Shown here one piece after another: positions 1-7,715 of a stretch of DNA of 21,734 bases. Source of the stretch: Desulfatirhabdium sp040755275 (lineage in GTDB: Bacteria; Desulfobacterota; Desulfobacteria; Desulfobacterales; Desulfatirhabdiaceae); NCBI GenBank assembly GCA_040755275.1, contig JBFMBE010000046.1, positions 1 to 21,734 of the forward strand, in the 5' to 3' direction. The position numbers and the translations under genes are program-made. Position 1 is the stretch's first letter, and every line of letters starts with the position of its first letter. Under the pieces are notes generated by a model. It was not told the origin of the DNA and made no database searches. It worked only from the letters and a program-made list of their open reading frames with translations.

Positions 1-76
1 GTAGGTTTCAGTACGCCTCAACGACGAGATTTGTACTGCTTGCCTGCGGCCTTTTTTCGAAGTTGTCCATGTGATG

Positions 77-87
77 GACTTTTTGCG
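77..87 (+). repeat. Short motif shared with the IS end on the right
   Basis: The 11-mer GACTTTTTGCG here recurs on the - strand at 21069-21079, just downstream of the transposase remnant. The surrounding 1-110 stretch has no convincing ORF and looks like a dispersed intergenic repeat or an old IS end. If both are IS ends they point inward towards the island. The match is short, so this is weak. Confidence 0.25.
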
Positions 88-253
88 GCTCTGTCATAAC
101 TACTGGAACCGCATTGATTTAATAAATTGCGAACTCATCTGATGAAACTCCCGATGAAATCCAAATATTCCAGCATTTGTATTTTATGAGGGCTGATGAA
201 TTCCAGAGATAGAGTTCTGTATCAAGGTAGATTCTATAAAACGGAGCAGGTCT

Positions 254-898
254 ATGCAGGCAGCCGGCGTCATTACGGCGTTCATTTTTATGTTCGGTAT
301 TTCAGGGGTTGGTTTAAACCATAAAACGTCCGGATCTGAACGGTCCTTCTTGTCTGAATGCGCTGAAGAGAAACGGGAGTGTGCTGAAAGACAGGTGACA
401 AGAATTGGAGAACTCATTGCCGTAAAAGAATATCTTGCTGCCGACAACATGCTGAAAGACCTTGATCGACAATTTTTAGAACAACCCGAATTTATATATG
501 AGATTTCCGAAGCATCCAAACGTGGCCTATCTGAATATCGGATAGCGCTCGATCAAAAATTGGGAAGGGTAGATGCGATCATTAACAAAGACACCTTTAC
601 AATTGATGGCGTCGTTACAGGGAAATCCCAGCAGGAAGGGTCCGGTGGTTTTTGGGGGTTTATGGTAACAACGTCGGACGGTGATCAATACGCTTTTATG
701 TGCAGCGCGACGTCGGGGCCTTATTTCAGAATCCATGGAGCGGATATTGATTCGGTCAATGGTTACGAAAAGCTGCAAGATGTTTATAACAGAGTGACGC
801 TGGTTATTCCGAATCATCAGTTCAAGTATGTGAACCAGATTTGTGAAAAAAAAGCCTGTAATGGCATCTGCCCTACGGCGATTTTGATGCATCCTTGA
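254..898 (+). CDS. Unrecognised exported or membrane-anchored protein
   Basis: A 214-residue protein starts at an ATG with a GGAG 7 nt upstream (243-246). Residues 5-21 are hydrophobic and can serve as a signal peptide or N-terminal anchor, although the usual positive charges before it are missing and no lipobox is clear. Residues ~25-95 are charged and helical. Residues ~105-190 look beta-rich, with alternating hydrophobic strands that could form a small OB-like or sandwich domain. Six cysteines follow the anchor, three of them within the last 20 residues, which fits an extracytoplasmic disulfide-bonded protein. I do not recognise the family. It is separated from the array by 566 bp of leader-like DNA and nothing ties it to the CRISPR system except position. 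Confidence 0.6.
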   Translation: MQAAGVITAFIFMFGISGVGLNHKTSGSERSFLSECAEEKRECAERQVTRIGELIAVKEYLAADNMLKDLDRQFLEQPEFIYEISEASKRGLSEYRIALDQKLGRVDAIINKDTFTIDGVVTGKSQQEGSGGFWGFMVTTSDGDQYAFMCSATSGPYFRIHGADIDSVNGYEKLQDVYNRVTLVIPNHQFKYVNQICEKKACNGICPTAILMHP

Positions 899-992
899 TT
901 CTATAGAATTTTAATGGGTTATCCACTTTTTGAGGATTATTATAGATAGCTGCCAACGGATAGCTCGGGATTGTGAATCATGGCTCGAGGCT

Positions 993-1369
993 GGGGTATC
1001 TTCAAACTTTTCCATTTTTCGATGTTTTTTATTACTTCTTGTATTTATATGTGGAACATGTATTTTGATCACGATACGATTCATTTGAAAAAGTTTGAAT
1101 ATACCCCTTTATTACAGTTAGTCTTGGAGTATCTTCAAACTTTTCAAGGAACTGGGCATTAGGTCCATACAAAATAGATTTAGATATCAGTTAGTTATAG
1201 ATATCCAAATTTGTAAGGTTTGAAGATGCCCGTTTTGGGGGAAAGTCGAAAAGAATCTTCAAACTTTTTCAAATCATGTATTTTATATCTTATCGAGTAG
1301 TTATCGTCTTTTAGATGGTTGTTTTTTGCAAAGTCGCCCCTATTTTTTCGGGCATCTTCAAACTTTTTC
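993..1369. repeat. Six-copy leader motif, direct and inverted
   Basis: The core ATCTTCAAACTTTTTC (with small variations) occurs on + at 993-1013, 1126-1146, 1250-1270 and 1349-1369 and on - at 1087-1107 and 1212-1232. Most copies are preceded by GGG followed by C or T. Copies 993/1087 and 1126/1212 form inverted pairs about 90 bp apart, and successive + copies are 133, 124 and 99 bp apart. The last copy touches the -35 box of the array promoter. This could be a regulator or integration-factor binding site. Confidence 0.8.
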
Positions 1370-1399
1370 TTGACATAGAAATTCTTTCCAATGTATCAA
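1370..1399 (+). promoter_or_regulatory. Probable promoter of the CRISPR array
   Basis: A perfect TTGACA -35 box lies at 1370-1375 and TATCAA (4 of 6 matches to TATAAT) at 1394-1399, spaced 18 bp. Transcription would begin near 1406, about 60 nt before the first repeat. The last leader motif copy (1349-1369) directly abuts the -35 box, a position typical of an UP element or activator site. Confidence 0.55.
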
Positions 1400-2342
1400 G
1401 TACCTAAGGCTGAAAAATGGGTTCGGCTTAAAAATCACTCCCTAAGAATCGGCCTAAAATAAGGGGCCCGGGCCTTTGCCCCGCCTTGAGGGGATTGAGA
1501 CCCTTAGTTTGCCAGCGACAACAACATGTTGGTGACCAACTGGGGCCCGGGCCTTTGCCCCGCCTTGAGGGGATTGAGACACTGTAAACCCTTAAACCCT
1601 CGGGTTTTCGTAGTGGGCCCGGGCCTTTGCCCCGCCTTGAGGGGATTGAGACACCCTTGTGTTTTGGTCGAGTTTTATGAAACTCAACCTTGGCCCGGGC
1701 CTTTGCCCCGCCTTGAGGGGATTGAGACACATGTCCTTGGCGGCATCGCCAATTCCTTGGCCAATTGTGGCCCGGGCCTTTGCCCCGCCTTGAGGGGATT
1801 GAGACACCTGGGCGGACCGGCAAGCACAATCTTTTTCATGATTGGCCCGGGCCTTTGCCCCGCCTTGAGGGGATTGAGACGTTTTCATAATTTATTATGA
1901 AAACCCTTGGTCGAGTTTCAAAGTTGGCCCGGGCCTTTGCCCCGCCTTGAGGGGATTGAGACAATGCCCACATAACTCCCAATCTTGTAGGCATCTCTAA
2001 GGCCCGGGCCTTTGCCCCGCCTTGAGGGGATTGAGACAAAATCCACTCTACTCAACTCTGTTGGAAGTTTTTTTGGCCCGGGCCTTTGCCCCGCCTTGAG
2101 GGGATTGAGACCATATATCGCGTCCGAATTTGGGTTGCCCCACTTTCGGAGGCCCGGGCCTTTGCCCCGCCTTGAGGGGATTGAGACAACTAAAGAGCTT
2201 TGGGGAGTATGTACCGGGGGGAAGATTAGGCCCGGGCCTTTGCCCCGCCTTGAGGGGATTGAGACAGAATTCCAACGGTGACAATCACATTCAGCCAGTT
2301 ATTTGGCCCGGGCCTTTGCCCCGCCTTGAGGGGATTGAGACG

Positions 2343-2442
2343 NNNNNNNNNNNNNNNNNNNNNNNNNNNNNNNNNNNNNNNNNNNNNNNNNNNNNNNNNN
2401 NNNNNNNNNNNNNNNNNNNNNNNNNNNNNNNNNNNNNNNNNN
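2343..2442. other. Assembly gap of 100 N inside the array
   Basis: Exactly 100 N separate two contigs. The 127 bp before it (2216-2342) and the 127 bp after it (2443-2569) are identical, covering two repeats and one full spacer. The true length is unknown and may be zero or negative. Confidence 0.97.
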
Positions 2443-2977
2443 GGGGGGAAGATTAGGCCCGGGCCTTTGCCCCGCCTTGAGGGGATTGAGACAGAATTCC
2501 AACGGTGACAATCACATTCAGCCAGTTATTTGGCCCGGGCCTTTGCCCCGCCTTGAGGGGATTGAGACGACAAATACCCGTCCCCACCAGCGCCAAACAA
2601 AAGGCCCGGGCCTTTGCCCCGCCTTGAGGGGATTGAGACAACAATCCGTTCGCCGGATTTTGTTGCTCCAGAGAGCGGGCCCGGGCCTTTGCCCCGCCTT
2701 GAGGGGATTGAGACTTAATCCTCCATATATCATCACAACCCCTCCTTTTTTAGGCCCGGGCCTTTGCCCCGCCTTGAGGGGATTGAGACTTTTAGTTCAT
2801 TGGGATTGCTGTCCCTATTTCTGAAATTGGCCCGGGCCTTTGCCCCGCCTTGAGGGGATTGAGACGCTGGGGGCGGGAAGCCCATAGTAGCGGGGATAAT
2901 AGGCCCGGGCCTTTGCCCCGCCTTGAGGGGATTGAGACTTCCCGATCGGAATGAATCCGACCAGTGCCCGACGCTTG

Positions 2978-3016
2978 GGTCCGGACCTTTGCCCTGCCTT
3001 GAGGGGGGAGTGAGAC
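2978..3016 (+). repeat. Degenerate leader-distal CRISPR repeat
   Basis: Starts GGTCCGGACC instead of GGCCCGGGCC: two substitutions that together keep the 10-bp palindrome. The internal stem has become CCCT/AGGG, still pairable, and two extra G's plus a changed base precede the TGAGAC end. Terminal repeat decay marks the leader-distal end of the array. Confidence 0.9.
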
Positions 3017-3317
3017 CATTGTTAGCAGATCTTTCCCGCCGCAGCTCCTTCCCATCCACATATTGAAAATTTAAGAATTGTTGTGTTTTCCATGTCGTCT
3101 CGGGTTGTTTTGTTCATTTATTGACTTCCGATGGGTGAAAGAATAGGCGGAAGCGAAGAAGATAAGAAATGGATGATGAACCTCATAGTGGCAGGGTCGC
3201 TTTGCTTCGATCCATCGGTGACGCCGTGTAACAGCTGTGGTTCCGATGGATCGGATGTATATTGGTTGGCATCAAAGCGCTTCCAATCAACTCGATCAGG
3301 GAGGGTTGGGCTGTGCT
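3017..3317 (+). other. Intergenic region between array and RT-Cas1
   Basis: About 300 bp with no clear promoter or terminator. The RT-Cas1 frame is open upstream to a GTG at 3237 but without a ribosome binding site there. A 97-residue ORF (3131-3424) with a CxxC pair overlaps the start of RT-Cas1 in another frame and is not convincing. Confidence 0.5.
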
Positions 3318-5747
3318 ATGGACTTTATGAATCAGCTATGTTCACCTGCCGTCTTGAAAGAAGCATGGGAGGAAGTCCGCAGGAAAGGTGCCCATGGCGG
3401 CCTGGATGGCGTCGAAATAGGTAACCCGGAGCTTCAATCCGATGCGTGGCTCCAGGTGCTGGCTGATGAACTGCGGAAAGGGACCTATGTTCCGGTACCC
3501 TACCGTGGAACAAGCATCCCCAAATTCAATTCCGAGAAGGAGTGGCGGCAGCTCGGCATGCCGACGATCAGGGATAAAGTCGTTCAGTGTGCATTTCGAA
3601 AACTCGTCGAACCCATCTTTGAAAAGGTGTTTTACGATTGCAGTTATGCCTATCGACCTCAGAAAGGCCCTCAAAAGGCCATTCGTCGGGTGGAACACAT
3701 CCTCAAGCATCGTTCCTGCCTGTGGGGTTGTCCGGCGGATATCGATAATTTTTTTGATTCACTCGATTGGGAAATCCTCCGAAATCAATTCCTTAAGTAT
3801 TGCCCTGATGAAAAACTTTGGTTGTTGGTGCATCTCTGGTTGAGTGCTGGCGTGATCCACAGAAAAGGCAATTGGTCTGATCCAACGGAAGGCATTCCTC
3901 AGGGCGCCGTCATGTCCCCCCTTCTGGCCAACATCTACCTGCATACCTTGGACGATTTTTCGGTAATGAATGGCTATGACTATGTACGATACAGTGACAA
4001 CCTGATCCTTTTATCGTCATCGGAAGAAATGCTTCTGATAGCATACGAAGATGTGCGCGCCTTTTTGGAAACAACTCTGAAACTGAAGTTCAACAATAAC
4101 CCCCATCCCATTCGTTCATTAAACAACGGCTTCGAATTCCTGGGTATTTATTTCCGAAATGAAGTTCGGCAGATTTCTTATTCCAAGGAACGGAAAACGA
4201 TTCAGAAGATGGACTGGATGGTGGATGCGGACCGTTTTATGGATCCGGCCGAACTGATCGAAAAAATCAACGCAATGATCCGACAAAAACGGAGGTACTA
4301 CGCTTTCATCGAACCCAAAGAACAGTTTTCTAAATTCGACGATCATCTCGAAAAGATCTTGTGTCGATATTTCGGAAAGCTTGCGATAAAAAATCGATTA
4401 TCCGGTGAACCAGAAATTCGGGTTATTCTGGAAAAAATTCTATGGTTCATGGATAAGCCGGAGGAAGAAAGAAAAGTTCATACCCAACGGATGATCGACA
4501 GGATTTTCGAATTATCGAGCCCATCCCGCCAATCCTCTGAAGAGAGTTCTTCCGTTACCCCAAAGCATAGCAGCATTTCGAATACGAACAGCGCCGGCCA
4601 AAAACCAAAAGCCCCACCGAAAGAAACAGCAAAGAACAAGTGCGATCCCAAAGCGGAGGCGATCGGTTCCAGACAGCGACGCGCTACAGCCCAAAAAAAC
4701 CGATACTTGAAGCAGGCCTCCGGTACCTCCAAACTGGTTTTGACAACCACAGGCTTGTTTCTGGGAAAAAGCGGAGAACGACTGGTGGTCCGGCAACAGC
4801 GCCAAAGCATCATGGAATGCCTGCTCAAGGATTTGCAGCATGTGGATATCGCCTCCAATGGAATCGGCATATCCAGCGATGCGATCCTGATCTGCGCAGA
4901 AAAGGCGATCCCGATCCTGTTTTTTGACCGTAGGGGTCAACCCAAGGCTCTGGTCAGCAGCCCCATCCATCCGAAAGGGGATGTGACATTAAAACAAATC
5001 CATGCGTACGGAACGGAAAAAGGGTTTCGTCTGGCGAAGGCCATTGCAATCGGTAAATGCCACAATCAAATCAATCTGTTGAAATTCTATCGAAGGCATC
5101 GAGCATCCGTTTCTCCTCATCAAGCAACCGAATTCGATAACGCTTTGAATCATATGGTTATTGTGATACAGGAAATGAAACAAATTTCCTTTGCAGAGCC
5201 ATATGAAAATCTCAGGGACCGGTTGTTGCTGTTGGAAGCCAGAATCGGGGCTTTCTATTGGGAAAGAATGCGGGAAATGGTGCATCCGGATTTGTGTTTC
5301 GAACGAAGGGACAAGCAAAACGCGACCGATGTCGTCAATCAAATGCTGAATTATGGCTACGGCATTCTCTATCAGCGGGTATGGCAAGAAGTGCTTCGAA
5401 ACGGTCTCAATCCGCATGTCAGTTTTTTACATGCTTTTCAGGAAACCAAACCGACTTTGGTCTATGACCTCGTTGAAGAATTCAGGCAGCCTTTCGTTGA
5501 CCGGATTATTTTCAGCATGGTTTTCCGCGGAAAACACGGCGCCGATTTAAAATTGACTCCGGAGAATCGCCTGAATGACGAAACCCGTAAAAAGGTGATC
5601 GCAGGCGTTCTAAGCCGTCTTTCGAGTTTGACAACCGGAAAAAGCGCCAAGATGACCGGCGAGCAGATTATCAGTTACCAGGTCCGGCGATTTCGATTGA
5701 GTTTGGAGCAGGACAAACCCTATGCACCTTTTCGTTTCCGATACTAA
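3318..5747 (+). CDS. cas1: Reverse transcriptase-Cas1 fusion (spacer acquisition)
   Basis: An 809-residue fusion from the chosen ATG, with AGGGAGGG 12 nt upstream; an in-frame GTG at 3237 would add 27 residues that do not look like RT. Residues ~1-330 are a group-II-intron-like RT: motif A DIDNFFDSLD (D141), PQGAVMSPLLANIYL, then YSDN at 225-228 where YxDD is expected, so the second catalytic Asp is Asn. Residues ~402-458 are a Ser/Lys-rich linker. Residues ~465-809 are Cas1, with the expected metal ligands E640 (LLLLEARIG), H705 (SFLHAF) and D717/E720 (YDLVEEF). Such fusions take up spacers from RNA or DNA with Cas2, mostly in type III systems. No Cas6 domain is fused and no cas2 is in the window. 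The next gene begins 15 nt after the stop, so this appears to be the first gene of a long operon. Confidence 0.96.
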   Translation: MDFMNQLCSPAVLKEAWEEVRRKGAHGGLDGVEIGNPELQSDAWLQVLADELRKGTYVPVPYRGTSIPKFNSEKEWRQLGMPTIRDKVVQCAFRKLVEPIFEKVFYDCSYAYRPQKGPQKAIRRVEHILKHRSCLWGCPADIDNFFDSLDWEILRNQFLKYCPDEKLWLLVHLWLSAGVIHRKGNWSDPTEGIPQGAVMSPLLANIYLHTLDDFSVMNGYDYVRYSDNLILLSSSEEMLLIAYEDVRAFLETTLKLKFNNNPHPIRSLNNGFEFLGIYFRNEVRQISYSKERKTIQKMDWMVDADRFMDPAELIEKINAMIRQKRRYYAFIEPKEQFSKFDDHLEKILCRYFGKLAIKNRLSGEPEIRVILEKILWFMDKPEEERKVHTQRMIDRIFELSSPSRQSSEESSSVTPKHSSISNTNSAGQKPKAPPKETAKNKCDPKAEAIGSRQRRATAQKNRYLKQASGTSKLVLTTTGLFLGKSGERLVVRQQRQSIMECLLKDLQHVDIASNGIGISSDAILICAEKAIPILFFDRRGQPKALVSSPIHPKGDVTLKQIHAYGTEKGFRLAKAIAIGKCHNQINLLKFYRRHRASVSPHQATEFDNALNHMVIVIQEMKQISFAEPYENLRDRLLLLEARIGAFYWERMREMVHPDLCFERRDKQNATDVVNQMLNYGYGILYQRVWQEVLRNGLNPHVSFLHAFQETKPTLVYDLVEEFRQPFVDRIIFSMVFRGKHGADLKLTPENRLNDETRKKVIAGVLSRLSSLTTGKSAKMTGEQIISYQVRRFRLSLEQDKPYAPFRFRY

Positions 5748-5762
5748 ACAAACAACTTCATC

Positions 5763-6395
5763 ATGAACCAGCATCCGGATGCAGATCCTCAAATCCATAT
5801 TGCCCAAATCATCGAGCGTTCTCGGATAGAGGGCCCGTATCTACGATTCGTCGTCTGGGTTCAGGGGTGTTCGATCCGATGTCCAGGATGTTTCAACCGG
5901 TCCATGTGGGCTTTTTCCGGAGGTGAGGCCATTCCTGTTCAAAGACTTGTGGACAAGATTCGATCTGCTGAAGTCGAGGGGGTTACCCTGTTGGGCGGAG
6001 AGCCCTTTGATCAGGCAGGTCCGGTAGGAGATCTGGCAGCAGCGGTTCAGGCCTTGGGGCTTGGAGTTGTTACCTTTACCGGTTACCGCTATGAGTATCT
6101 GGTTGCCCACTCCAAAGCGGAGATATCGCACTTGCTCCATCATACCGACCTGTTGATTGACGGTCCTTTTCTATCCGAAAGGAAATGCACCAATCTGCCA
6201 TGGGTCGGTTCCGATAATCAGCGATATATCCATATCAGCGGACGGTATCGACGCTTTGACCTCACATCCCAGTCCAACGGTCTGGAGTGGCGGATTGATA
6301 TGGATACATCCAGGATCAGAGTGAACGGTTTGGAGGATGAGGTGATTTTGAGTCGCATACGAAACCGGTTGTTGGAAAAGGGAATTCTGACATAA
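5763..6395 (+). CDS. Radical SAM / single 4Fe-4S cluster protein, NrdG-like
   Basis: A 210-residue protein with the radical SAM cluster motif CSIRCPGC (C36, C40, C43), preceded by VVWVQG and followed by GGEPFDQ, the SAM-binding GGE segment. This is the compact fold of activating enzymes such as NrdG and PflA: the 4Fe-4S cluster cleaves S-adenosylmethionine to a radical. No glycyl-radical partner enzyme is encoded nearby, so the substrate is unknown; it may modify a protein or nucleotide in this pathway. It starts 15 nt after RT-Cas1 with no good ribosome binding site, which suggests coupled translation, and 13 nt separate it from the next gene. It is unlikely to be housekeeping NrdG, because nrdD is absent and its genomic company is signalling proteins. 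Confidence 0.85.
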   Translation: MNQHPDADPQIHIAQIIERSRIEGPYLRFVVWVQGCSIRCPGCFNRSMWAFSGGEAIPVQRLVDKIRSAEVEGVTLLGGEPFDQAGPVGDLAAAVQALGLGVVTFTGYRYEYLVAHSKAEISHLLHHTDLLIDGPFLSERKCTNLPWVGSDNQRYIHISGRYRRFDLTSQSNGLEWRIDMDTSRIRVNGLEDEVILSRIRNRLLEKGILT

Positions 6396-6408
6396 AAGGA
6401 GACGATAG

Positions 6409-7686
6409 GTGTCTGAATATGAAGAAAGTAACTACTGGCTGGACAGGGAAGTGGAGGAGCGGGTTCGGCGCCAGGAGGAGGAAAGGCGTAGAGAAGAAAA
6501 ACGAAGACGGTTGGAACAACGCATTCAACGTCGGATTGAAATCAATCACACCCTGCTATCAAACATTGGCCAAGCACTGGCAATTCTCGAAAAAAGCGAA
6601 GAATATACATTTGTAAATCAACAACAGAAAAACCTGATTCTTCAGGAATATGAACGGTTGAATCGGAACAACGTCGCAGGAAGCGGTGTGGGCCGATTGG
6701 AACAGATGAAATCGCAGATCGAAAATCTGAACCGGATGCTGAACGAGGAGATCGATGCGGCAAGAAGCCGATTGCAGGATTATCGCGAACAGATGGCTCT
6801 CGAACGTAAACGATCGCAATTGCGAGACGATTTCCGGTCATTCGAAAGGCAGCTCAAGAAATTGGCATCTTCTTTGGATGCACAGTATGTGCGACATGCA
6901 ATCGATGAAATTGGGACACTTCTGCAGCAATTTGGCCTTTCGTTGGATCAGGATGATCTCGATAGGGCGTCGAATCTTTCGAAAAGCGCCCATAATGCCT
7001 TCAACCGTACAATTTATCTGCAGCAGATCAAAAAAGAGGCGGATTTAGGCGTTCAAAACTTGGTGAAGGAAATCAACAATCTAAATGTACATCCAGTGTA
7101 TCGGGTTTGGCTCTCGTCCAAACTGGGAACATTGCTGGATGATCTAAATCATCTTCGAAGTGCCATTTTGGATGCCAAAACTGCGGATAATGAATCATGG
7201 AACAATGCTCTTCTGTCCATACAGAATCGTATGGAAGCCCTGATCCAAGAAGGGGATGAACAGCAGCAGCGGGAAGAAAAACGGGCAGAGGTGATCCGTG
7301 TGCTTGTCGAGGTGTTGCGGGAAGAGGGATATACGGTCAAAACAGGACTCGAGGGAACCCAAGATGGACCTGTTCTTGTCACCGGAACCAAGCCGGGTAG
7401 AATCCGAAATCAGATTGCAGCGCTTCGAGTTGGGTTGGACGGCAAACTCGAAATAGATATGGATTCAGGGGACGACACCGATATTCTGAAGATACGGGAG
7501 GCTCAAGCTGATCCTGCAAAAGATCAACATGTCGCTTGTGAAAAGGCCATCCAGACTCTGAAATCGGCGTTGAATCGTAAAGGAGTTCGGTTACAAACGA
7601 CTCATCGAAAATGGCATGATCCGAATAGAATCGCTAAGGCAGCCAAAAGCCTTCCAGGCTCTCGCGGGAATCGAATTCCGAGGTAA
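6409..7686 (+). CDS. Coiled-coil protein with conserved-looking C-terminal domain
   Basis: A 425-residue protein starting at GTG with AAGGAG 7 nt upstream (6396-6401). Residues ~10-45 are almost entirely Arg/Glu/Lys (EERVRRQEEERRREEKRRRL), a long charged helix; heptad-rich helices continue to ~295. Residues ~300-415 form a separate alpha/beta unit: a helix, EEGYTVKTG, strands around VLVTGTKPGRIRN, and LDGKLEIDMDSGDD, then a helix ending in THRKW. That pattern resembles a domain I have seen at the end of bacterial coiled-coil proteins beside AAA+ and VWA genes, but I cannot name it. No signal peptide or membrane segment. A likely role is adaptor or scaffold for the Clp-like ATPase encoded next, 29 nt downstream. 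Function inferred from context only. Confidence 0.8.
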   Translation: MSEYEESNYWLDREVEERVRRQEEERRREEKRRRLEQRIQRRIEINHTLLSNIGQALAILEKSEEYTFVNQQQKNLILQEYERLNRNNVAGSGVGRLEQMKSQIENLNRMLNEEIDAARSRLQDYREQMALERKRSQLRDDFRSFERQLKKLASSLDAQYVRHAIDEIGTLLQQFGLSLDQDDLDRASNLSKSAHNAFNRTIYLQQIKKEADLGVQNLVKEINNLNVHPVYRVWLSSKLGTLLDDLNHLRSAILDAKTADNESWNNALLSIQNRMEALIQEGDEQQQREEKRAEVIRVLVEVLREEGYTVKTGLEGTQDGPVLVTGTKPGRIRNQIAALRVGLDGKLEIDMDSGDDTDILKIREAQADPAKDQHVACEKAIQTLKSALNRKGVRLQTTHRKWHDPNRIAKAAKSLPGSRGNRIPR

Positions 7687-7715
7687 AGATAGAAAGCCAT
7701 GAATAGAGGTGCCCA

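Larger units (their letters stand above)
899..1464 (+). promoter_or_regulatory. AT-rich CRISPR leader region
   Basis: No convincing gene lies here. The stretch is AT-rich against the GC-rich array that follows, and holds six copies of one motif plus a promoter ending ~65 nt before the first repeat. Its position at the intact-repeat end of the array, opposite the degenerate terminal repeat at 2978-3016, supports calling it the leader and reading the array left to right. Confidence 0.7.
1465..3016 (+). CRISPR. CRISPR array, 37-bp repeat, 20 repeats as drawn
   Basis: Nineteen identical 37-bp repeats start at 1465, 1544, 1616, 1692, 1769, 1844, 1926, 2001, 2075, 2151, 2229, 2305, 2456, 2532, 2603, 2678, 2753, 2829 and 2902; a degenerate 39-bp copy at 2978-3016 ends the array. 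The repeat begins with the perfect palindrome GGCCCGGGCC, has an internal CCCC/GGGG stem around GCCTTGA, and ends GGGATTGAGAC, giving an 8-nt tag ATTGAGAC like those of type III and some type I systems. Spacers are 34-45 bp. Spacer 2493-2531 duplicates 2266-2304 because the sequence on both sides of the N gap is repeated. If those contig ends are merged there are 18 repeats and 17 spacers. The degenerate copy sets the direction left to right. Subtype cannot be named because no effector gene is present. Confidence 0.98.

Noticed and set aside
980..1162. 60-residue ORF in the leader
   Set aside because: It overlaps three copies of the leader motif, has no ribosome binding site and no protein-like composition; chance ORF.
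1581..1615. Telomere-like TAAACCC units in a spacer
   Set aside because: Only two units; simple coincidence, better explained as part of the hairpin.
1428..3061. Many ORFs across the array encoding repeats such as GPGLCPALRGLR or QSPQGGAKARA
   Set aside because: They are translations of the 37-bp CRISPR repeat, not genes.
3131..3424. 97-residue ORF with CNSCG just before RT-Cas1
   Set aside because: Overlaps the RT-Cas1 start in another frame, no good ribosome binding site, one CxxC pair only; could be a tiny zinc protein but not supported.
5763..6395. Identification as housekeeping NrdG
   Set aside because: No nrdD nearby and the gene sits inside the RT-Cas1/kinase operon, so only the radical SAM class is claimed.
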